Source: a bacterium (GTDB taxonomy: Bacteria; Patescibacteriota; Minisyncoccia; UBA6257; 02-FULL-45-10c). Taken from it: DNA of 29,498 bases. Of the stretch, positions 12,541-19,177 are shown one piece after another; position 1 is the stretch's first letter; each line of letters begins with the position of its first letter. The notes under the pieces were generated by a model that saw nothing but the letters and a program-made list of their open reading frames with translations, was not told where the DNA came from and searched no databases. The DNA lies in assembly GCA_030646555.1 (NCBI GenBank), contig JAUSKP010000006.1, positions 1 through 29,498 of the forward strand. The letters are read 5' to 3'. The translations under genes were made by a program, and so were the position numbers.

Positions 12541-12972
12541 ATGGTAAGAGTAATGGTTGTGGCTCTGATAAATATGCTTTTGGGGCTCATTGTGGGCAAA
12601 GGCTTGTCGATCTACTACACCGAACAAATCTGGCCGGTGATCAGTATCGCGGTTTTTCTTTGCCTGATCATAACGGCCGTAACATGGCTGTTAATACGTC
12701 CGATGGGAGAAGACCTGAAAAAAGCGGAGGACGAGCTCAAAGAAGGAGAAGTCTATGTGTTCCTTCGTTTCTGCAACAGAAGAAAGGGGGAAGACGGAGT
12801 GGTGGTAATGGCGCGCAGCGAAAAAACCAAGGAATTAAAGCGGCTTGTTTTTGAAAAAATTCCTCCGCTGTTCTCTGAAGGCATTTCTCCGCTGTTCTTC
12901 AAAAAAGAAAATGGAAAAATAGTGGAAGTAAAAGAAGATAATATTCCTCATTATGCATTTTGTCGCGACTAA
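12541..12972 (+). CDS. Membrane protein with cytoplasmic domain, unknown function
   Basis: 143 residues. Two membrane helices (about 4-22 and 32-52) separated by a short loop, then a charged helix (GEDLKKAEDELKEGE, 56-70) and a soluble domain of about 70 residues with alternating hydrophobic/charged pattern (VYVFLRFCNRR, VVVMARSEKTKELKRLVFEKI). No family recognised. The start at 12541 is set by a strong AGGAGG. Codon use is somewhat richer in G and C than its neighbours, as far as can be judged by eye. It shares its promoter-leader and N-terminal pattern with the 12137 gene and is also a single-gene unit closed by a very strong terminator. Confidence 0.78.
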   Translation: MVRVMVVALINMLLGLIVGKGLSIYYTEQIWPVISIAVFLCLIITAVTWLLIRPMGEDLKKAEDELKEGEVYVFLRFCNRRKGEDGVVVMARSEKTKELKRLVFEKIPPLFSEGISPLFFKKENGKIVEVKEDNIPHYAFCRD

Positions 12973-12982
12973 TGATGAATAC

Positions 12983-13014
12983 AAGCCCCCCGACTGGTGT
13001 CGGGGGGCTTTTTT
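12983..13014 (+). terminator. Strong intrinsic terminator
   Basis: Perfect 12-bp stem AAGCCCCCCGAC/GTCGGGGGGCTT (12983-13010) with loop TGGT, followed by TTTT. Confidence 0.93.
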
Positions 13015-13068
13015 ATTCTATAATCTAATTATCTAGTCGCTAATCACTAACTACTAATTTCTATCACG

Positions 13069-13611
13069 ATGTCCGGACACAATAAATGGTCTCAAATAAA
13101 AAATAAAAAAGGGGTAGCCGATGTTAAACGCGGAAAGGTTTTTTCCAAAATGCTCCGCGCCATTTCCATTGCCGCTAAATCTGAACCTAACCAGCAATTT
13201 AATCCGAGATTAAGATCTGCTGTTGAAACAGCAAAAGAATATTTAGTCCCGCTGGACAACATTGAACGCGCTATTAGTAAAGCTTCCGACCAGAAAGATC
13301 TGTCAGAAATGGTAATTGAGGCCTACGGCCCGGAAGGCTCGGCGATCATCATTGAAGCTATCACGGACAGCACCAACAGAACTATTTCCGAAGTAAAAAA
13401 GATCTTAAGCGACCAAGATGCAAAATTTGCCAATCAAGGCAGCGTGCTTTGGGCGTTTGACGCGCCTATCAAAGGAAACGCTGAGGCCATGGAATGGAAA
13501 GCTAAATTCCCTCAAAGTATTTCTGAAGAATCTAAAGCTAAGCTGGAAGGAATTATTGAGGCATTGGATGAACACGATGATGTTCAAAATATTTTTACAA
13601 ACACAATATAA
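13069..13611 (+). CDS. yebC: YebC/PmpR (TACO1) family protein, short form
   Basis: 180 residues against about 240-250 in most bacteria. The family start MSGHNKWSQIKNKKGVADVKRGKVFSKM and the core IEAYGPEGSAIIIEAITDSTNRT and KFANQGSVLWAF are clear, as is the end DDVQNIFTN. About 60 residues usually found between VLWAF and the last helix (the second half of domain 2/3) are missing. Family members act as DNA-binding regulators or, in more recent work, help ribosomes through proline-rich stalls. The gene sits just before ruvC, the usual bacterial arrangement, and the two are probably co-transcribed through the repeat at 13623-13694. No Shine-Dalgarno site is seen. Confidence 0.95.
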   Translation: MSGHNKWSQIKNKKGVADVKRGKVFSKMLRAISIAAKSEPNQQFNPRLRSAVETAKEYLVPLDNIERAISKASDQKDLSEMVIEAYGPEGSAIIIEAITDSTNRTISEVKKILSDQDAKFANQGSVLWAFDAPIKGNAEAMEWKAKFPQSISEESKAKLEGIIEALDEHDDVQNIFTNTI

Positions 13612-13622
13612 TTTAAACTTCC

Positions 13623-13694
13623 GTCATTGCGAGGAGTCTGCGACGTGGCAATCTCAAATAATAAATAGATTGATTCGGCGGCACTCGCAATGAC
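13623..13694. repeat. GTCATTGCGAG...CGCAATGAC palindromic repeat
   Basis: Ends pair as a stem; interior contains GAGTCTGCGACGTGGCAATC and CGGCGGCACTC. Near-identical copies at 26805-26875 and, reversed, 28637-28706. It fills the yebC-ruvC spacer. Confidence 0.85.
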
Positions 13695-13702
13695 AACTAA
13701 CT

Positions 13703-14185
13703 ATGATTATTCTAGGCATTGATCCGGGAACAACCAGAATCGGTTTCGGCATTATTTCCGAAAAAAGCGGTAAATTAAATCTCATTGATTACGGGGTTAT
13801 TGAAGGCAAGCCTAAACAAGAAATTTCTGTTTGTATTTTAGGAAATTGCGAAAAACTCTCCAAAATTATAAAAAAATATAAACCCGAAGTTGCCGGAATT
13901 GAAAAAATATTTTTTGCAAAAAATATTAAAACCGGAATAGATGTGGCTCAAAGCCGCGGAGCGCTTATTTTGGAACTGGCTAAAGCAAATATTAAAATAC
14001 GCGAACTAAGCCCGTCAGAAATAAAAAGTTCAGTGACCGGCTATGGCCTGGCAGATAAAAGATCTGTTTCCAAAATGGCAGCAATAATACTTGGTATAAA
14101 AGACGGCTTAAAAGGATACGATGATGCTTCGGATGCCGTAGCCATTGCTATTGCAACAGCTTTTTCGAAAAATTTTGGAGAGTAA
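13703..14185 (+). CDS. ruvC: Holliday junction resolvase RuvC
   Basis: 160 residues. The RNase H-like fold's acidic catalytic residues are visible: Asp7 (GIDPGTTRIGFG), Glu67 (AGIEKIFF), and Asp141/Asp144 in the DDASDA segment near the C-terminus. The KIFFAKN motif and the basic SPSEIKSSVTGYGLADK region fit the family. The dimer cuts Holliday junctions moved by RuvAB. The start is the first ATG after the repeat and coincides with the family's conserved first residues (MIILGIDPG). It follows yebC as in many bacteria. A family 1 GIY-YIG element begins 15 bp after its stop. Confidence 0.97.
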   Translation: MIILGIDPGTTRIGFGIISEKSGKLNLIDYGVIEGKPKQEISVCILGNCEKLSKIIKKYKPEVAGIEKIFFAKNIKTGIDVAQSRGALILELAKANIKIRELSPSEIKSSVTGYGLADKRSVSKMAAIILGIKDGLKGYDDASDAVAIAIATAFSKNFGE

Positions 14186-14200
14186 GAAAATATTTAGGGA

Positions 14201-14504
14201 TTGACCCCGCACCTTTTTAGGATAACCATGTATTACATTTATATATTAAAAAGTTGCAAGTTAAGCGATAAGTTGTATATAGGGTACACAAACAACGTTG
14301 TAAGAAGATTAAAAGAGCACAATTTAGGAGAAAGTTTGCATACAAACAAATATAAGCCGTGGAAAATTATTTATTTGGAAGGCTACGCAAACCAAGACGA
14401 TGCTAAGGAACGAGAAAGACAAATTAAGCATTTTGGAAAAACCTACAAACAATTAAAAAGAAAAATCAAGCGCAGCCTCCAATCCTAAAAAGGTGCGGGG
14501 TTGA
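14201..14504 (+). mobile_element. 304-bp family 1 element carrying a GIY-YIG nuclease gene
   Basis: Perfect 19-bp inverted repeats CCCCGCACCTTTTTAGGAT (14205-14223) and complement (14482-14500) enclose one gene, and both ends are flanked by a direct TTGA (14201-14204, 14501-14504), which looks like a 4-bp target duplication or a fixed target. The gene starts 4 bases inside the left repeat and its TAA stop lies within the right repeat, so repeat and gene are one compact unit. The gene-less element at 9717-9853 has the same ends and flanks. Mobility is inferred from this architecture. Confidence 0.75.
14228..14488 (+). CDS. GIY-YIG nuclease domain protein (element-borne)
   Basis: 86 residues from the ATG at 14228, a bare GIY-YIG domain of the UPF0213/YhbQ-like type. 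YYIYIL (2-7) and YIGYT (17-21) form the two signature strands, Arg27 is the expected catalytic Arg, and a Glu in AKERERQIKHF (59-69) is the likely metal ligand. The C-terminus is highly basic. Domains of this family cut DNA; many stand alone with unknown roles, others belong to homing or repair enzymes. A TTG at 14201 extends the frame into the left terminal repeat, but the match begins at 14228. The enclosing inverted repeats suggest that it is the enzyme that moves or spreads the element. Confidence 0.88.
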   Translation: MYYIYILKSCKLSDKLYIGYTNNVVRRLKEHNLGESLHTNKYKPWKIIYLEGYANQDDAKERERQIKHFGKTYKQLKRKIKRSLQS

Positions 14505-14528
14505 CACAATTCTTTTATTTTATATAAT
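14501..14528 (+). promoter_or_regulatory. Near-perfect promoter whose -35 begins with the element's flanking TTGA
   Basis: TTGACA (14501-14506), 16-bp spacer, TATAAT (14523-14528). Start near 14535, reading toward the acidic protein gene at 14694 with a leader of about 160 nt that contains the family 2 element. The first four bases of the -35 are the TTGA at the right edge of the GIY-YIG element. Confidence 0.78.
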
Positions 14529-14563
14529 TCCCTTATTATAAGAATAAGTAATTAAGAATATGA

Positions 14564-14695
14564 ATCCCGCACATAACAAAGACAACAACTTATGTGTAGG
14601 ATACATTTATTAAGAATAAAGTCGGTTAGGTTAAATTAATAATAAAAACAAAGTCAGAGAAAGCTTCGCTTTCCAGTCTTTGTTATGTGCGGGAT
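14564..14695 (+). repeat. Family 2 palindromic element, copy B (leader of the acidic protein gene)
   Basis: 132 bp bounded by perfect 18-bp inverted repeats ATCCCGCACATAACAAAG (14564-14581) and complement (14678-14695). The last AT forms part of the ATG at 14694. The 3' half holds the local hairpin ACAAAG...GAAAGC-TTC-GCTTTC...CTTTGT, whose last strand is also part of the long terminal stem, so the two foldings exclude each other. Copy A at 5700-5833 has the same plan and the same position relative to its gene. Confidence 0.82.
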
Positions 14696-15017
14696 GAAAA
14701 AGAAAGCAGCCCCGACGAAGTCGAGGGTCCTCGATAAAATCGGGATAAAAAAATCTTTTAACAAAATCATTAAGCCTATAAAAAAGGGGAAGTTTAAGAA
14801 ACCCGAAGACGAAGAAAAAAAGAGCTGGATCCACGAAGAAGAAGATTGGAAAAAAGATGAACTGGAAGAACCGGAAGAAAAAGTTAAAATTTCGGTGACT
14901 GTTGCTGCAGTAGAAGACGATGATTTGATAGAAAAAGATGTTTCACTCGATGACGATGAAACTACAAAGATCCTAGACGAAGATTTTCTGGGAGATGAAG
15001 ATAAGGATAACTACTAA
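14694..15017 (+). CDS. Small protein with basic N-terminus and acidic C-terminus, unknown function
   Basis: 107 residues from the ATG at 14694; an in-frame ATG at 14685 lies within the terminal repeat and is less likely. Residues 1-37 are basic (KKKAAPTKSRVLDKIGIKK, KPIKKGKFKK), then the chain turns strongly acidic (EDEEKKSWIHEEEDW; DDDLIEKDVSLDDDETT; GDEDKDNY). There is no signal peptide or membrane helix. No family recognised; it may be largely disordered or bind a basic partner. Part of the N-terminal region (SRVLDKIG) is encoded by a palindromic repeat fragment around 14712-14746 that also occurs, in the same reading frame, inside the DUF763 gene. It is followed by a terminator and forms a single-gene unit behind the TTGACA/TATAAT promoter. 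Confidence 0.65.
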   Translation: MKKKAAPTKSRVLDKIGIKKSFNKIIKPIKKGKFKKPEDEEKKSWIHEEEDWKKDELEEPEEKVKISVTVAAVEDDDLIEKDVSLDDDETTKILDEDFLGDEDKDNY

Positions 15018-15026
15018 TAAAACTTT

Positions 15027-15054
15027 TCCCGCTTATCAGAGCGGGATTTGTTTT
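15027..15054 (+). terminator. Intrinsic terminator
   Basis: Stem TCCCGCT/AGCGGGA (15027-15033, 15040-15046), 6-base loop, followed by TTTGTTTT; 10 bp after the stop of the acidic protein gene. Confidence 0.8.
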
Positions 15055-15059
15055 AATCG

Positions 15060-15308
15060 GATAAAAATTGTACCCTCTAATAATAATTCTGCGGTTGCGC
15101 TTAATAGTTTATAATTAAATGACTAACCAAGTAAAATGTTAAATGATAAAGCTCAAATTTCAAATCAAACCCAAAGTTCAAATGTTAAAAATTTGGATTT
15201 TAGATTTTAGTCATTGATTTGTCATTTGGATTTTAAAATTTGGATTTTTCTTATTAGACATTGGTTAGAAATTAAAAATTAGTAATTAGAAATTTCCCTA
15301 TATAAAGT
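15060..15308. other. AT-rich spacer upstream of the penicillin-binding protein gene
   Basis: About 250 bp with repeated words (TTTGGATTTTAGATTTTAG, ATTTGGATTTT, AAATTTGGATTTTT) and loosely paired CAAATTTCAAATC/GATTTGTCATTTG. No gene seen. A TATATA box lies four bases before the ATG at 15309, but no clear -35 was found. Confidence 0.4.
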
Positions 15309-17807
15309 ATGAACATAAAAAACAAGCTTTCTAAAACCAATTTAGTATTCTTAATAATCCTCTTAATAGTTGCCCTATCTCTGGTTTTTTATATTTTTAT
15401 TATGAAAGATCTTCCTAACCCCAGCCAATTTGAGAATAGAAAAATAGCCGAATCAACCAGAATATATGACAGGACTGGAGAGGTTTTGCTTTATGAAATT
15501 CACGGAGATCAAAAAAGAACAGTTATTTCCCCTGAAGATATTCCTATGTCTGCCCGGCAAGCTGTTTTAGCCATTGAAGATCAAACTTTTTATGATCACC
15601 CCGCATTTGATATAAAGGGCATTATAAGAGCGTTCATATCAAACCTAACCAATCGTAAAATAGCCCAGGGCGGATCTACCATTACCCAGCAATTAGCAAA
15701 AAATTCTTTTTTAACTTCAGAAAAAACAATTACCAGGAAAATAAAAGAACTTATTCTAGCTATTCAATTAGAGCAAAAATACAACAAAGACGAAATTTTA
15801 AATTTATATCTGAATCAAAGCCCGTTTGGAGGAAATACTTATGGCATTCAAGCGGCCAGCCAAGCTTTTTATAATAAAAACGCGGAAGATCTGGATATAG
15901 CCGAATCGGCTTTGCTGGCAAGCGTGCTTCAGGCCCCGACATATTATTCACCCTGGGGCACCCGCACCAAAGAACTTTTTGACAGAAAAGATTATGTTTT
16001 GGACCAAATGAAAAAACTGGGGTTTATAACTGAAAAAGAAATGGAAGCAGCCCAAAAAGAAGTTTTAAAGTTCGCGCCCAAATCAACCGGCATCAAAGCT
16101 CCTCATTTTGTTTTGGCAATCCAAGAATATTTAAATAATAAATACGGCGAAAGTTTTGTAGAAACTGCGGGACTAAAGGTGATCACAACTTTGGATTGGA
16201 AAATGCAGCAATTAGCCGAACAAGCCGTTAAAGACGGGGCTGAAAGAAATAGGGATCTTTATCAGGGATATAATGCCGCTTTAGTGGCGCAAGATGGGGC
16301 AACGGGGCAGGTTTTAGCTTTGGTTGGATCCAAAGATTACTTCGGCGATCCCGAGCCGGAAAACTGCCAGCCGGGCAAGGATTGCCGCTTTGAAGGAAAT
16401 TTTAACGTTGCCACGCAGGGATTAAGGCAACCCGGTTCAACTATGAAGCCATTCGCTTATGTGACGGCTTTTCAAAAAGGATACACGCCAAGCACGATGC
16501 TTTTTGACCTGCCGACAGAATTTGCGGCCAGCAATCCAAGCTGCCCATTAAATGTTGACTACACAAATGAAAATGCGGAATGTTTCCATCCGCAAAATTT
16601 TGATCCTGAATTTAAAGGACCAATTGACCTAAGAAATTCTTTGGCCCAATCAATAAACATCACATCTGTAAAAACTTTATATTTAGCCGGACTTAACGAA
16701 ACATTAAAAACTGCTTCTGATTTTGGCATAACCACTTTAACTGAAAAAAATAGGTATGGGCTTTCTTTAGTGCTCGGCGGCGGAGAAGTGAAATTAATTG
16801 ATCTGGTTGGCGCTTATTCTGTTTTTGCCCAAGAAGGCGTGAAACATCAGCAAACAATGATCTTAAAAATAAGCGATTCAAAGAACCAAACACTGGAAGA
16901 ATATAAAAATACAAATAATCGGGTGATGGACGCAAAATATCCAATTTATATAAACGATATTTTAAGCGATATTGAGGCCAGATCAGCTCTTCTTTCTTCG
17001 AGCCTTTCGCTTACCTTGTTCCCCGGCCACGAAGTTGCTATGAAAACCGGTACAACAAATGATTATCGCGATGCTTGGGTGGTTGGCTATACTCCAAATT
17101 TCGTTGTCGGAGTTTGGGCTGGAAATAATAATAATGACGCTATGCAAAAACAAGGCGGAAGTATTTTAGCGGCTATTCCTACATGGAGCGCTTTTATGAG
17201 AGAAGCTATAAAAGATATTTCTCCGGCAACATTCTCGAAACCGGAGCCGATCCTTACCAAAAAAGAGGTTTTAAACGGGGGCTTTGATATCAATTTCCAA
17301 ATTGGCGGAAAAAATTATCCTCAAATTCACGATATCCTTTTCTATGTGAATAAAAAAGATCCTCAAGGCCCTTATCCGGAAAATCCCCAAAATGATTCTC
17401 AGTTTGAAAATTGGGAAGTTCCGGTATTAAAATGGGCGCGGGAAAATATTTCTGATTTTGATCTGAATTACAATAAGCCATTGCCGGTAGGCGCTTTAAA
17501 TCAGACAGACAGTTCAGACACGCAAAGCATAGATATTAGCTGGATTAGCCCTAAGAACGGCGAGTTTATAAAAACTGTAAATAGTATAGCTGTAAACGCG
17601 GAAATCGCCGCAAACTTTGAAATTAACAAAATAGAGCTATATCTTAACGATGTCTTAATCAATTCTTGGCAGCAATCATTTGGAAAAAAAGCTATTCTCT
17701 TACACAACTTTGTTCCTTCGGCGGTAGAATCTCAAAATATGTTAAAAGTTAAAGTTTTTGACCCAATCGGAAATTCTCTGGAAAAATCTATTATATTGTT
17801 TAAATAA
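15309..17807 (+). CDS. Class A penicillin-binding protein (peptidoglycan glycosyltransferase/transpeptidase)
   Basis: 832 residues, PBP1A/2A type. A membrane anchor (about 11-32) is followed by the GT51 glycosyltransferase domain with catalytic Glu90 in EDQTFYDH, GGSTITQQLAKN (121-132) and KDEILNLYLNQ. The transpeptidase domain has the three penicillin-binding motifs: active Ser377 in STMK (377-380), SIN (448-450) and KTGT (579-582). A C-terminal extension (about 735-832) looks like an immunoglobulin-like domain (ISPKNGEF, INKIELYLNDVLI). It polymerises and cross-links cell wall at the outer face of the membrane, so this organism makes peptidoglycan. It is a single-gene unit ending at a bidirectional terminator shared with dnaN. 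Confidence 0.97.
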   Translation: MNIKNKLSKTNLVFLIILLIVALSLVFYIFIMKDLPNPSQFENRKIAESTRIYDRTGEVLLYEIHGDQKRTVISPEDIPMSARQAVLAIEDQTFYDHPAFDIKGIIRAFISNLTNRKIAQGGSTITQQLAKNSFLTSEKTITRKIKELILAIQLEQKYNKDEILNLYLNQSPFGGNTYGIQAASQAFYNKNAEDLDIAESALLASVLQAPTYYSPWGTRTKELFDRKDYVLDQMKKLGFITEKEMEAAQKEVLKFAPKSTGIKAPHFVLAIQEYLNNKYGESFVETAGLKVITTLDWKMQQLAEQAVKDGAERNRDLYQGYNAALVAQDGATGQVLALVGSKDYFGDPEPENCQPGKDCRFEGNFNVATQGLRQPGSTMKPFAYVTAFQKGYTPSTMLFDLPTEFAASNPSCPLNVDYTNENAECFHPQNFDPEFKGPIDLRNSLAQSINITSVKTLYLAGLNETLKTASDFGITTLTEKNRYGLSLVLGGGEVKLIDLVGAYSVFAQEGVKHQQTMILKISDSKNQTLEEYKNTNNRVMDAKYPIYINDILSDIEARSALLSSSLSLTLFPGHEVAMKTGTTNDYRDAWVVGYTPNFVVGVWAGNNNNDAMQKQGGSILAAIPTWSAFMREAIKDISPATFSKPEPILTKKEVLNGGFDINFQIGGKNYPQIHDILFYVNKKDPQGPYPENPQNDSQFENWEVPVLKWARENISDFDLNYNKPLPVGALNQTDSSDTQSIDISWISPKNGEFIKTVNSIAVNAEIAANFEINKIELYLNDVLINSWQQSFGKKAILLHNFVPSAVESQNMLKVKVFDPIGNSLEKSIILFK

Positions 17808-17809
17808 AT

Positions 17810-17838
17810 AAAAAACCGGCCCCTAAGGCCGGTTTTTT
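17810..17838. terminator. Bidirectional intrinsic terminator between the PBP gene and dnaN
   Basis: 12-bp stem AAAAAACCGGCC/GGCCGGTTTTTT (17810-17821, 17827-17838) with a 5-base loop. A-run and T-run allow it to serve both converging genes. Confidence 0.93.
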
Positions 17839-17841
17839 ATT

Positions 17842-18951
17842 CTAGCTATTCTTTATCGGCATCAAAATATAGAAGTAAGAAAAATCTTTTTGTGATTTAA
17901 TGATCGCCGCGCGCTGATCTCCATTCAAACCGATCATTATTTCTTCTGAATTAAAATTCTTAAGTCCTTCCAATAAAAATCTCCAATTGAAAACCACTTC
18001 AAAATCATTTCCTTTGGTTTTTATTGGAACCAAATAATGATTTTCTCCCAAATGCTGTGTGGCTGAAGAAATTTCCATAACTTTCTTTCCTTCTTTGGTT
18101 TTCAATTTAACATCATTCACTTTTCCGCTGAAATTACTTACCAAGCGGACAGCATTAATAAAGTTTTCTTTATTTATAATGGATTCTGTTTCAAGGGTTT
18201 TTGGAATGATCGGATCATAGTCCGGAAAATTTCCATCAATTAATCGGGAAATTATTTCCAAATCCTCTCCTTTAAATAAAACTTGATTACTATCAAAATA
18301 AATATTCATTTCCCCTTCTCTAAATATCCTTGGCACTTCCTGAATTGTTTTTAAAGGAATAATAGCTTTAAAACCTGTAGTAAAATCCGCTTTAAAATCT
18401 TTATCAAATAAAGTCTTTTCAGCCAATCTAAAACTATCGGTTGCTGCCAATTTCAAGCTGGATATCTGATAATCAAACAAAACCCCGCTAATCTCCGGCC
18501 TTATCTCGGAGATCTGCGCGCAATTAACAACTTTTGAAATAGCATCATTAAAAACTTCTGTATTTATTTTAAGATGGTTTTTTGTATTGCCAATTTCCGG
18601 AATTATAGGGAATTCTTCTTCATTCAAGCTTTGAATAGTTGCTTCATAATTATCGGTTTTTAGAATTAAACTATTCCCTTTTGAATCCAAACTGACCTTT
18701 TCACTGTCTAAATTGCTTATAATTCCGTTTAAAACTGAAAAAGGTATTGTGATGGCCCCTTCCTCAATCACCTTTCCTGAAACTATCTTGGTTATAGCCA
18801 CTTCCAAATTCGTAGCTATGATTTTTATCTTATTATTAAAAGTCTTAATAAGTATATTTTTAAGTATTGGAAGGTTGTTGTTTTCTGATACTGCCCTAAC
18901 TACAGAGTTAAGACCTTCCCTTAAATTATCTTTTAGTATTATTATCTTCAT
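17842..18951 (-). CDS. dnaN: DNA polymerase III sliding clamp (beta subunit)
   Basis: 369 residues, normal for DnaN. The family's start (MKIIILKDNLREGLNSVVRAVSENNNLPILKNILIKT), the central SGVLFDYQ...LAATDSFRLAEK segment and the C-terminal YYILMP-like end (FSYFYILMPIK) are clear. The homodimer ring encircles DNA and tethers the replicative polymerase. It lies downstream of dnaA on the same strand, 226 bp apart, as in many bacterial origin regions. A TATATA box sits exactly six bases before the ATG, again suggesting a leaderless start, although no good -35 accompanies it. Confidence 0.98.
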   Translation of the reverse strand: MKIIILKDNLREGLNSVVRAVSENNNLPILKNILIKTFNNKIKIIATNLEVAITKIVSGKVIEEGAITIPFSVLNGIISNLDSEKVSLDSKGNSLILKTDNYEATIQSLNEEEFPIIPEIGNTKNHLKINTEVFNDAISKVVNCAQISEIRPEISGVLFDYQISSLKLAATDSFRLAEKTLFDKDFKADFTTGFKAIIPLKTIQEVPRIFREGEMNIYFDSNQVLFKGEDLEIISRLIDGNFPDYDPIIPKTLETESIINKENFINAVRLVSNFSGKVNDVKLKTKEGKKVMEISSATQHLGENHYLVPIKTKGNDFEVVFNWRFLLEGLKNFNSEEIMIGLNGDQRAAIIKSQKDFSYFYILMPIKNS

Positions 18952-19177
18952 ATATTCTATATAAGAACTTGCAGTAGATGTAGTATTTGATAAGGTTGTT
19001 GATAAATCGGTTTCATCATACTCTCACTGGTTTAAATCATTCACACCGGGTGTTATTGGCTGTTAGAATCAGTGTTTAAAACTTTTATTTTTTGGTTTTA
19101 TTTAAAAAGTTTTACAAGTTTTCATAACAGCTTTTTAAATAGGATATTAATAGTTTTTTAACAGGGATATAAACAAC
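18952..19177. other. dnaA-dnaN spacer, candidate part of the replication origin
   Basis: AT-rich spacer with two near-matches to the DnaA box TTATNCACA: TTATCAACA on the minus strand (19005-18997, one mismatch) and TCATTCACA on plus (19037-19045, one mismatch). There are also T-rich runs (ACTTTTATTTTTTGG). Position next to dnaA favours origin function, but the boxes are few and imperfect. Confidence 0.35.

Noticed and set aside
13418..13693. Plus-strand frame overlapping yebC and the following repeat
   Set aside because: Out-of-frame shadow of yebC that ends in repeat DNA.
14201..14227. N-terminal extension of the GIY-YIG gene from a TTG start
   Set aside because: It would translate the terminal repeat itself; the family match begins at the ATG at 14228.
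14685..14693. ATG nine bases before the acidic protein start (and its twin at 5710)
   Set aside because: Both lie in the terminal repeat of the family 2 element; the second ATG coincides with the element edge in both copies and fits the antitoxin family start.
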